Positions 6,959 to 12,525 of a DNA stretch of 12,525 nucleotides are shown here, in pieces (the stretch's first letter is position 1; each line of letters begins with the position of its first letter). The stretch spans positions 1 to 12,525 of the forward strand of contig CANEHP010000048.1 in NCBI GenBank assembly GCA_947427325.1. Reading direction: 5' to 3'. Origin of the DNA: an uncultured Clostridia bacterium (GTDB lineage: Bacteria; Bacillota; Clostridia; Oscillospirales; Ruminococcaceae). The notes below the pieces were generated by a model. It had not been told where the DNA came from. It searched no databases and saw nothing but the letters and a program-made list of their open reading frames with translations. The position numbers and the translations under genes are program-made.

Positions 6959-7118
6959 AATTTGTTTTCATAGAAATTGGCACGCATCTTTTCGGCAAAT
7001 TTTGCCGATAACTGCGTCAAAATTCCTTGAAATACACGAGTATTCCTGCGGAATTTTTCCTTGTCCTCGACAAAATTTGCTCGAAAATCTGCGCACCATT
7101 CCTATGAGAACAAGTTCT
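6957..7118 (+). repeat. 162-bp MITE-like element with 52-bp imperfect terminal inverted repeats
   Basis: The left end (6957-7008) and the reverse complement of the right end (7067-7118) align with 43 matches in 53 columns, 8 mismatches and 2 single-base gaps. Shared blocks include TTGTT, TCATAG, TTTTCG and GCAAATTTTG. The 58 bases between them (7009-7066) are unique, and there is no open frame that looks real. The last 63 bases recur, inverted, at 12463-12525 with one mismatch, and the left half has a diverged relative at 1135-1203. It is therefore a dispersed, apparently non-autonomous element sitting inside the operon between ntpE and ntpA. I see no clear target-site duplication. Confidence 0.88.
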
Positions 7119-7145
7119 TAATTCAATACTTATAACCTAATATAA

Positions 7146-7217
7146 CCGCCGACCGTGACGGCAGGCGGCACATCGGGCTTTGTATTATCGAAAAAATTTC
7201 CGGCGGCTTAACCGCCG
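7146..7217 (+). promoter_or_regulatory. Alternative GC hairpins in the leader before ntpA
   Basis: Four short blocks can pair in two ways. CCGCCG (7146-7151) and GGCGG (7164-7168) form one hairpin, with CCG/CGG inside. CGGCGG (7201-7206) and CCGCCG (7212-7217) form a second around the loop CTTAA, 46 bases before the ntpA start. The first block could instead pair with the third, or the second with the fourth, which would exclude the first arrangement. It lies in the part of the 305-base ntpE-ntpA gap not filled by the repeat. A role in mRNA stability or in setting A-subunit dosage is possible but not shown. Confidence 0.4.
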
Positions 7218-7263
7218 CATACGTTCTTAAAAAACTTCCTTTATTGAAAGGCAGGAAAAAGAC

Positions 7264-9021
7264 TTGAACACTATTTATGCCATAAACGGTCCTGTAATCA
7301 AGGTTAGGGACACAAAAGACTTTTCCATGCGTGAAATGGTTTATGTGGGCGAAAAAAAGCTTATCGGCGAGGTTATCGGCGTAAACGACCTTTTTACAAT
7401 TATTCAGGTATATGAAAACACAGACGGCTTAAAGGTAGGCGAAAGCGTTTATACCACAGGCTCGCCTATGTGCGCCACCTTGGGACCGGGAATAATCAGC
7501 AATATTTATGACGGAATTGAACGCCCCTTAGGCGATATGAAAAGCATATCGGGCGCTTTTGTTTCCGAAGGCAGCGCTATTCCCTCTCTTAATGGGGAAA
7601 AGAAATTTGACGTTACCGTTGCCGTTAAGGTCGGCGACACTGTAACGGCAGGTCAGATTTATGCTGTCTGCCCCGAAACTCCTCTTATAGTTCACAAATG
7701 TATGATTCCCCCCTCTGTAAAAAAAGCAACTGTTGCTTATGCTGCGCCAAACGGTCAGTATACGGTAAACGACACGGTTTTAAGGCTTTCCGTTGAGGGA
7801 GAAGACGCAGAATTGCCTTTAACATTATGCCAAAAGTGGCCTATAAGAGATCCAAGACCTGCAAAGCAGCGTATGCCCGTTACAAAACCGCTTATAACAG
7901 GTCAGCGTATCATTGATACCGTTCTTCCCATAGGCAAGGGCGGCACGGCGGCTATTCCCGGCGGCTTCGGCACAGGAAAGACTATGACTCAGCATCAGCT
8001 TGCAAAATGGTGCGATGCGGATATTATCGTATATATCGGCTGCGGCGAACGGGGAAACGAAATGACGCAGGTTTTAGAGGAGTTCGGCGAGCTGATCGAC
8101 CCAAAATCAGGCAGACCCCTTACCGACAGAACAGTCCTTATTGCCAATACGTCAAATATGCCTGTTGCGGCTCGTGAGGCTTCCATTTATACGGGAATAA
8201 CTCTTGCCGAATACTATCGTGATATGGGCTATCATATAGCAATTATGGCGGACAGCACAAGCCGCTGGGCAGAGGCTCTTCGTGAAATATCGGGACGATT
8301 GGAGGAAATGCCTGCGGAAGAGGGCTTCCCCGCTTATCTTCCTTCAAGGCTTTCCGAATTTTATGAGCGTGCAGGCTATGTTAAGACCTTAAACGACAGC
8401 GAGGGCAGCGTTACCATTATCGGTGCGGTTTCTCCTCAAGGCTCGGACTTTTCCGAGCCTGTTACGCAAAACACGAAGAGATTTGTGCGCTGCTTCTGGG
8501 CACTGGATAAATCCCTTGCTTATGCAAGACACTATCCTGCTATTAACTGGATGACCAGCTATTCGGAATACGCCGAGGACCTGGAGTCATACTATTCGGA
8601 AAATGTAAGCCCCGAATATATGCCCTTAAGGCAGGAAATTTCCACGCTTTTGGTTGAGGAAAACAACCTTATGGAGATTGTAAAGCTTATCGGCGCAGAC
8701 GTTTTGCCCGACGATCAAAAGCTTATTATAGAAATCGCAAGAGTTATCCGAGTGGGATTTTTGCAGCAGAACGCCTTCCACAAGGACGATACCTTTGTTC
8801 CTTTGAATAAGCAGCTTCTGATGATGAAGGTTATTATCAAGCTTTATCATGAAGCAGGCGACGCAATAAAAAAAGGCGTATTGTTCTCCGATATAGTTAA
8901 AACGGGCATTTTTGACAAGCTTATAAAAATAAAGTACGATATTCCCAATGATAAGACGGAAATGTTTGACGACTATGAAAAGGAAATTGATGATATTATC
9001 GGAAAATTAGGGCGTATCTGA
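7264..9021 (+). CDS. ntpA: V/A-type ATP synthase catalytic subunit A
   Basis: The protein has 585 residues, the normal length, and is the catalytic ATPase subunit of the A3B3 head. The N-terminal beta barrel begins T-I-Y-A-I-N-G-P-V-I-K-V. The A-specific bulge region follows (about 115-180, with V-G-D-T-V-T-A-G-Q-I and V-H-K-C-M-I-P-P). The P-loop is G-G-F-G-T-G-K-T at 233-240 with K239, and the catalytic glutamate is in G-E-R-G-N-E (261-266). Further family hallmarks are N-T-S-N-M-P-V-A-A-R-E-A and D-S-T-S-R-W-A-E-A-L-R-E. The usual P-loop has Pro (G-P-F-G-S/A-G-K-T), whereas this one has Gly. The start is a TTG preceded by AGGA (7253-7256) at 7 bases. No in-frame ATG gives a better N-terminus, because the family-like sequence begins immediately after the TTG. 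Confidence 0.97.
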   Translation: MNTIYAINGPVIKVRDTKDFSMREMVYVGEKKLIGEVIGVNDLFTIIQVYENTDGLKVGESVYTTGSPMCATLGPGIISNIYDGIERPLGDMKSISGAFVSEGSAIPSLNGEKKFDVTVAVKVGDTVTAGQIYAVCPETPLIVHKCMIPPSVKKATVAYAAPNGQYTVNDTVLRLSVEGEDAELPLTLCQKWPIRDPRPAKQRMPVTKPLITGQRIIDTVLPIGKGGTAAIPGGFGTGKTMTQHQLAKWCDADIIVYIGCGERGNEMTQVLEEFGELIDPKSGRPLTDRTVLIANTSNMPVAAREASIYTGITLAEYYRDMGYHIAIMADSTSRWAEALREISGRLEEMPAEEGFPAYLPSRLSEFYERAGYVKTLNDSEGSVTIIGAVSPQGSDFSEPVTQNTKRFVRCFWALDKSLAYARHYPAINWMTSYSEYAEDLESYYSENVSPEYMPLRQEISTLLVEENNLMEIVKLIGADVLPDDQKLIIEIARVIRVGFLQQNAFHKDDTFVPLNKQLLMMKVIIKLYHEAGDAIKKGVLFSDIVKTGIFDKLIKIKYDIPNDKTEMFDDYEKEIDDIIGKLGRI

Positions 9022-9119
9022 AAATAAAAAAATATGCCGATTGCGGCTTTTCAGACAGCCCCAACATCCGAGGCGGCGTAATTTTTTGCCGTCAGCAGAA
9101 TAACCGAAAGGAGAATGCC

Positions 9120-9155
9120 TTGATTTCGTTTTTCGTAATTAAGGACAGCTTATAA
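9120..9155 (+). CDS. Possible 11-codon leader peptide upstream of ntpB
   Basis: A strong Shine-Dalgarno AAAGGAG (9107-9113) lies 6 bases before a TTG that opens the short frame M-I-S-F-F-V-I-K-D-S-L and stops at TAA 9153-9155. The stop is one base before the ATG of ntpB. The frame is not in phase with ntpB, so it is not an N-terminal extension. ntpB itself has only AAGGACA (9141-9147) at a longer spacing of about 9 bases. The layout suggests translational coupling. The rest of the ntpA-ntpB gap (9022-9106) shows only short weak hairpins. Confidence 0.3.
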   Translation: MISFFVIKDSL

Positions 9156-9156
9156 A

Positions 9157-10551
9157 ATGGCAGTACAGTATGCAGGTCTTACCTCCGTAAACGGACCGTT
9201 GGTGTGTCTTGAGGGAGTTAATGGCGTAGGATATGAAGAAACAGCCACCATTACCCTTGACGACGGCACTCAGCGTATGGGCCGTGTGGTTCAGATGGAG
9301 GGCGATAAGGTAATATTGCAGGTTTTTGAGGGTACAAACGGTCTTTCCCTTAAAAATACCAAAACTGTTTTTGGCGGAAGACCCTTGGAAATTCCCCTTG
9401 CAACAGAAATGTTAGGCAGAGTTTTTAACGGTGTGGGAAAGCCTATTGACGGTCTCGGTCCCGTGTTCCCCGAAAAATATGCCGATATTAACGGCCGTGC
9501 TCTGAATCCTGTTGCCCGCTCCTATCCGCGCAACTATATCCATACGGGCATAAGCTCCATAGACTGCCTTATGACGCTTATTAGAGGTCAGAAGCTCCCT
9601 ATCTTCTCAGGCTCGGGACTTTCTCATAATAAGCTGGCAGTACAGATTGTCCGTCAGGCTAAAATTGCGGATTCCCGAGGCAAGGACTTTGCAGTGGTTT
9701 TTGCGGCTATGGGAGTTCAGAACGATGTAGCGGACTACTTCCGCCGCAGCTTTGAGGAATCGGGAGCAATCGGCAGAGTTGCAATGTTCCTTAATATGTC
9801 AAACGACCCGATTATCGAGCGTACGTTAACGCCGAGATGCGCACTTACATTGGCTGAATATTTGGCTTTTGAAAAGAATATGCACATTTTGGTTATTATG
9901 ACGGATATCACCTCTTATGCGGAGGCTCTTCGCGAGTTCAGCTCTTCAAAGGGAGAAATCCCCGGAAGAAAGGGATATCCCGGCTACCTTTACTCCGACC
10001 TTGCTTCTCTTTACGAGCGTGCGGGAGTTATTGAAGGCAGCAGCGGCTCGGTAACACAGATACCAATTCTCACCATGCCCAATGATGACATCACCCACCC
10101 TATCCCCGACCTGACCGCATATATTACGGAGGGACAGATAGTATTCGACAGAAACCTTGACCAAACGGGCGTTTATCCCGGACTTTCGGTGCTTCTTTCA
10201 CTTTCAAGACTTATGAAGGACGGCATCGGAGAGGGCTATACAAGACCCGACCACCCCGATGTATCAAATCAGCTGTTTTCCGCTTATGCAAAGGTGCAGG
10301 ACGCTCGTTCGCTGGCTTCCGTTATCGGCGAGGATGAGCTTTCCGCAACCGATAAATGCTATATGAAATTCGGCAACGCCTTTGAGCAGAATTTCCTTAA
10401 TCAAGGCTTTGAAGAAAACCGTTCCATTGACGAAACTCTCAATCTTGCATGGGATTTGCTGTGTATGCTGCCTGCAAGCGAGCTTGACCGTATGAGCGAG
10501 CAGCTTATTAAGGACAATTACGATCCCAAGAGAGCGGAAAAGTTCCAATAA
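9157..10551 (+). CDS. ntpB: V/A-type ATP synthase subunit B (regulatory/non-catalytic nucleotide-binding subunit)
   Basis: The protein has 464 residues, typical for the family, and alternates with subunit A in the hexameric head. The N-terminal barrel carries Y-A-G-L-T-S-V-N-G-P-L. Instead of a true P-loop there is the B-type segment F-S-G-S-G-L-S-H-N at 150-158, which explains why this subunit does not hydrolyse ATP. D-I-T-S-Y-A-E-A-L-R-E (250-260) and G-Y-P-G-Y-L-Y-S-D-L-A (273-283) are family signatures. R351 in L-S-L-S-R-L-M corresponds to the arginine finger that reaches into the A-subunit active site (Arg350 in Enterococcus hirae). The start ATG matches the family N-terminus. It follows ntpA by 135 bases and may be translationally coupled to a short leader frame. 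Confidence 0.97.
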   Translation: MAVQYAGLTSVNGPLVCLEGVNGVGYEETATITLDDGTQRMGRVVQMEGDKVILQVFEGTNGLSLKNTKTVFGGRPLEIPLATEMLGRVFNGVGKPIDGLGPVFPEKYADINGRALNPVARSYPRNYIHTGISSIDCLMTLIRGQKLPIFSGSGLSHNKLAVQIVRQAKIADSRGKDFAVVFAAMGVQNDVADYFRRSFEESGAIGRVAMFLNMSNDPIIERTLTPRCALTLAEYLAFEKNMHILVIMTDITSYAEALREFSSSKGEIPGRKGYPGYLYSDLASLYERAGVIEGSSGSVTQIPILTMPNDDITHPIPDLTAYITEGQIVFDRNLDQTGVYPGLSVLLSLSRLMKDGIGEGYTRPDHPDVSNQLFSAYAKVQDARSLASVIGEDELSATDKCYMKFGNAFEQNFLNQGFEENRSIDETLNLAWDLLCMLPASELDRMSEQLIKDNYDPKRAEKFQ

Positions 10552-10577
10552 AAACCCTTGAATCATATATTTCCGCA

Positions 10578-10596
10578 ACAGCTCCGCAGGGGCTGT
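10578..10596 (+). other. Short stable hairpin between ntpB and ntpD
   Basis: ACAGCTCC (10578-10585) pairs with GGGGCTGT (10589-10596) around the loop GCA, with one G-T wobble. An outer TTTCCG/CGGAAA pairing could enclose it and reach the region just before the ntpD ribosome binding site. There is no T-tract, so it is not a terminator. It may affect mRNA processing or ntpD translation; this is inference. Confidence 0.4.
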
Positions 10597-10632
10597 CCGA
10601 TATAATATCTCTCCCGGAAAAGAGGTGAGCTT

Positions 10633-11268
10633 ATGGCTCAGCAACAGGTCTTTCCCACAAAGGGAAATCTGATGGCATCAAAGCGTTCCCTTGCACAGGC
10701 GCAGCTCGGCTATGAGCTTATGGACAGAAAGCGCAATATTCTGATAAGAGAAATGGTAGCGCTTTCCGATAAGGCGAAGGAAATAAGAGGACGCATAGAC
10801 AATGTTTTTGAGGAAGCCTACAAATCACTTGAAATTGCAAATATTATGCTTGGCGTTGTCACTCCTCTGACAAAACAAATTCCCGAAGAAAACAGCGTTA
10901 AGGTCACCTATCGCAGTGTTATGGGCGTTGAGCTTCCCAATGTAACGCTGGACGAAAATCCGCCCGTTATGACATACAGCCCAATGCTTACCAACAGCCA
11001 ATTTGACAGAGCGTATATCTGCTTTAACAAAGCAAAGCAAATGGCGGCTACTTTAGCTGAAATCGAAAACAGCATTTACCGCCTGTCTGTGGCGATCAAG
11101 AAAACTCAAAAGAGGGCAAATGCTCTTAAAAATATACTTATTCCGCGGTATACCTCGCAGGTTAAGTTTATAACAAACGCTTTGGAGGAAAAGGAAAGAG
11201 AAGAGTTTTCAAGGCAGAAGATTATTAAGGTCACCAAGGAAAAAAAGGAGTTTTCCGAAAATCAGTAA
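10633..11268 (+). CDS. ntpD: V/A-type ATP synthase subunit D (central rotor shaft)
   Basis: The protein has 211 residues, the usual length. Two long helices at the N- and C-termini form the antiparallel coiled coil that penetrates A3B3. The N-terminal helix has the signature P-T-K-G-N-L-M-A-S-K-R-S-L-A-Q-A, followed by G-Y-E-L-M-D-R-K-R-N-I-L-I-R-E. The C-terminal helix has K-K-T-Q-K-R-A-N-A-L-K-N-I-L-I-P-R-Y, the most conserved part of the family. The middle (about 75-130) is the short globular portion that contacts subunit F. The ATG is preceded by AGAGGTGA (10621-10628). It is the last gene of the operon, and a strong terminator follows 11 bases after the stop. Confidence 0.96.
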   Translation: MAQQQVFPTKGNLMASKRSLAQAQLGYELMDRKRNILIREMVALSDKAKEIRGRIDNVFEEAYKSLEIANIMLGVVTPLTKQIPEENSVKVTYRSVMGVELPNVTLDENPPVMTYSPMLTNSQFDRAYICFNKAKQMAATLAEIENSIYRLSVAIKKTQKRANALKNILIPRYTSQVKFITNALEEKEREEFSRQKIIKVTKEKKEFSENQ

Positions 11269-11279
11269 TATATAGACAC

Positions 11280-11313
11280 ACCGCACAAAACTCAAAGGCT
11301 TTGTGCGGTTTTT
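11280..11313 (+). terminator. Intrinsic terminator of the ATP synthase operon
   Basis: The arms ACCGCACAAA (11280-11289) and TTTGTGCGGT (11300-11309) form a perfect 10-bp stem around a 10-base loop, followed by a T-tract (11309-11313). It starts 11 bases after the ntpD stop and is the strongest terminator in the window. Confidence 0.92.
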
Positions 11314-11319
11314 AGTATA

Positions 11320-11504
11320 ATACTATTTCTAACTTAAAAACATTCTTTGAACGTTTTTAAGCGTTCCGCTGAAAGCGAAACCGACGGGACAGCGTCCCGT
11401 CGGGAAATAGTACCCAACATACATTTCACGCCGCCTTCAGCGGCTATTCGACCCCAGCCGAATAATTTAAAAAGGTTAGCACCTTTTTAAATTGGATTTA
11501 GTAT
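11320..11504 (+). repeat. 185-bp highly structured MITE-like element
   Basis: The ends 11320-11340 and 11484-11504 are imperfect terminal inverted repeats with 17 of 21 positions matching. The 10-mer TTTAGTATAA occurs at both edges (11311-11320 and 11497-11506). Inside are several clear hairpins. Arms CTTAAAAAC (11333-11341) pair with 11353-11361. A perfect 10-bp GC stem CCGACGGGAC (11381-11390) pairs with 11394-11403 around AGC. A perfect 13-bp stem (11464-11476 with 11481-11493) encloses TAGC. TACTATTTC (11321-11329) and GAAATAGTA (11404-11412) close the first two hairpins into one branched structure. No frame in it looks coding. It may be a mobile repeat or a structured RNA. Confidence 0.7.
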
Positions 11505-11523
11505 AAAAAGCCGTTCGCAACCA

Positions 11524-11562
11524 TTGGTTGAGTGAATTTTCTACCTTTGGTTGTGTGAATTT
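11524..11562 (+). repeat. Two near-identical 16-bp direct repeats upstream of the XRE regulator
   Basis: TTGGTTGAGTGAATTT (11524-11539) recurs as TTGGTTGTGTGAATTT (11547-11562), with one mismatch and a period of 23 bases. The first copy is preceded by CAACC (11520-11524), giving a small palindrome with GGTTG. They lie about 150 bases before the regulator start. They could be an operator for autoregulation or part of a larger repeat. The remaining sequence to 11711 shows no convincing promoter. Confidence 0.6.
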
Positions 11563-11711
11563 GCCCCTTTTCAACCGATGTTCCCTTTTCAAAATGCAGA
11601 AATTATTGTAAACTTTGAGCGTAAGGAAAACAAAAAAGCTGTAAAATTCAACAGGCGGAAAAAGCAAAAAATATTTTGAAGAATTTTCAGCCGTATAAGA
11701 AAGGATTTATT

Positions 11712-12218
11712 ATGTTAAAGGAAAGCTTAGGAAGAAAAATTGCAAATTTCAGAAAAGAAAAGGGACTTACTCAGGAGGATTTGGCGGTAAGGTTAGATGT
11801 GTCGGCGCAGGCGGTGTCAAAGTGGGAAAACGATATATCCTGTCCCGACATTATGCTTTTGCCCAAGCTGTCCGCTATTTTTAACGTAAGCGTAGACGCT
11901 CTTTTAGGCTGCGAAGAGGAAGCCGAATCGGTGCAGTTTGTGCCGCAAAAGGAAATAAGGGACATTTCCGATCTTGTAATGCGTATTATTGTTGATTCCT
12001 CGGAAGGAGACAAGGTAAGGATAAATCTGCCTCTGGCGATTTTGAAAATGGGGGTTGACGGGGGAATGAATATGCCTCAGATCAACGGCAGCGATCCCCT
12101 TAAGGGCATAGATTTTGCTCAGCTTATTGATATGGCGGAAAAGGGAGTTTTGGGAAAGCTGGTGGAAGTGGAAAGCGCCGACGGAGATACGGTTGAAATA
12201 TTTGTGGAGGAAATATGA
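11712..12218 (+). CDS. XRE-family transcriptional regulator with a C-terminal YvlB/SHOCT-like domain
   Basis: The protein has 168 residues from the ATG at 11712, which has AAGGA (11701-11705) 6 bases upstream. An ATG at 11676 would add 12 unlike residues and has no good binding site. Residues 5-60 are a Cro/C1-type helix-turn-helix: K-I-A-N-F-R-K-E-K-G-L-T-Q-E-D-L-A, then V-S-A-Q-A-V-S-K-W-E-N and L-P-K-L-S-A-I-F-N-V-S-V-D-A-L-L-G. After a linker, residues about 95-168 have the pattern V-R-I-N-L-P-L-A-I-L, then G-K-L-V-E-V-E-S-A-D-G-D-T-V-E-I-F-V, which resembles the SHOCT-like N-terminal domain of YvlB-type proteins. There is no membrane segment. It overlaps the next gene by ATGA (12215-12218), so the two are co-translated. 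The target genes are unknown; autoregulation is likely for this family. Confidence 0.85.
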   Translation: MLKESLGRKIANFRKEKGLTQEDLAVRLDVSAQAVSKWENDISCPDIMLLPKLSAIFNVSVDALLGCEEEAESVQFVPQKEIRDISDLVMRIIVDSSEGDKVRINLPLAILKMGVDGGMNMPQINGSDPLKGIDFAQLIDMAEKGVLGKLVEVESADGDTVEIFVEEI

Positions 12219-12454
12219 GGATAGTTGTGAAGGGCAGCGATGCCAACATTAACCTTGTAATTCCCACCTCCCTGCTTTGCAGCGGAATTGCAGTAAGGCT
12301 AATCGTCGGGCACTGCATGGAAAAGAAAGATAAGCAGTCCTATGAGCAGGTAAAGGCTATGGCAAAGGAATTAAACAGATTCAGAAAAAAGCACAGGGGC
12401 TGGGTGCTGGTGGAAGTCGAGAGCGAGGGTGAAAAGGTGCTTATTAAGCTCTGA
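12215..12454 (+). CDS. Small YvlB/SHOCT-like protein, probable partner of the XRE regulator
   Basis: The protein has 79 residues and starts at the ATG overlapping the regulator stop by 4 bases. It begins with a strand-like M-R-I-V-V-K-G, followed by N-I-N-L-V-I-P-T-S-L-L, and has a basic helix (E-L-N-R-F-R-K-K-H-R). It ends W-V-L-V-E-V-E-S-E-G-E-K-V-L-I-K-L. The last part matches the C-terminus of the preceding regulator (L-V-E-V-E-S, then G, then V-x-I), so the two appear to share a domain. I see no signal peptide; the Ile/Val stretch at 25-32 is too short for a membrane helix. The molecular function is unknown. A role in sensing or heterodimer formation with the regulator is inference. Confidence 0.75.
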   Translation: MRIVVKGSDANINLVIPTSLLCSGIAVRLIVGHCMEKKDKQSYEQVKAMAKELNRFRKKHRGWVLVEVESEGEKVLIKL

Positions 12455-12462
12455 TGAAAATC

Positions 12463-12525
12463 AGAACTTATTCTCATAGGAATGGTGCGCAGATTTTCGA
12501 GCAAATTTTGTCGAGGACAAGGAAA
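12463..12525 (-). repeat. Inverted copy of the right end of the 162-bp element, cut by the window edge
   Basis: All 63 visible bases match the reverse complement of 7056-7118 with a single difference (A at 12470 against G). The copy begins 8 bases after the stop of the small SHOCT-like gene and continues beyond the window. Such high identity over non-coding DNA points to recent spread or gene conversion. Confidence 0.93.

Noticed and set aside
10601..10606. Perfect TATAAT between ntpB and ntpD
   Set aside because: No -35-like sequence is present 16-18 bases upstream and there is no extended -10 TG, so I do not call a promoter for ntpD.
11311..11506. TTTAGTATAA at both edges as a target-site duplication
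   Set aside because: The 10-mer overlaps the inverted ends of the element, and the left copy is part of a local palindrome, so it does not cleanly flank the element.

Overview
The window carries a complete V/A-type (archaeal/vacuolar-type) ATP synthase operon from a low-to-medium GC Gram-positive bacterium. Strong AGGAGG-like ribosome binding sites, a Clostridia-style V-type gene set, a UPF0210 gene and an XRE regulator with a YvlB/SHOCT-like tail all point to Bacillota, class Clostridia. Oscillospirales/Ruminococcaceae is my best guess, made from sequence style only.

Layout. Bases 1-1136 hold the 3' part of a UPF0210 (DUF711) gene. Bases 1137-1537 are non-coding, with a diverged repeat copy, two hairpins and the probable operon promoter. 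The ATP synthase genes follow on the + strand in the order H(G-like)-C-I-K-F-E-A-B-D (1538-11268) and end at a strong intrinsic terminator (11280-11313). Bases 11314-11711 are non-coding and hold a structured MITE-like element and a short direct repeat. An XRE regulator and a small protein sharing its C-terminal motif overlap by 4 bases (11712-12454). The window ends inside a repeat copy.

Function. A3B3 (ntpA, ntpB) hydrolyses or makes ATP. D and F form the central rotor stalk, C is the socket joining it to the c ring (K), I is the membrane stator, and E plus H form the peripheral stalks. All nine expected subunits are present with their key residues: the A-subunit P-loop, the B-subunit arginine finger R351, the c-ring carboxylate E130 and the two I-subunit arginines R701 and R753.

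Most unusual points. (1) Subunit I is long (782 residues). About 130 extra residues in the loop before the R701 helix look like a duplicated copy of its own N-terminal globular lobe: residues 576-651 align without gaps to 138-213, with 19 identities in 76. (2) The operon is interrupted by mobile-looking non-coding repeats. One is a 162-bp element with 52-bp imperfect terminal inverted repeats between E and A; a 62/63-identical inverted copy of its right end lies at the window edge. Another is a 109-bp inverted-repeat element between K and F. (3) ntpA appears to start with TTG behind a set of alternative GC hairpins, and ntpB is preceded by an 11-codon leader ORF that carries the better ribosome binding site. 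I found no CRISPR array, tRNA, rRNA or transposase gene.
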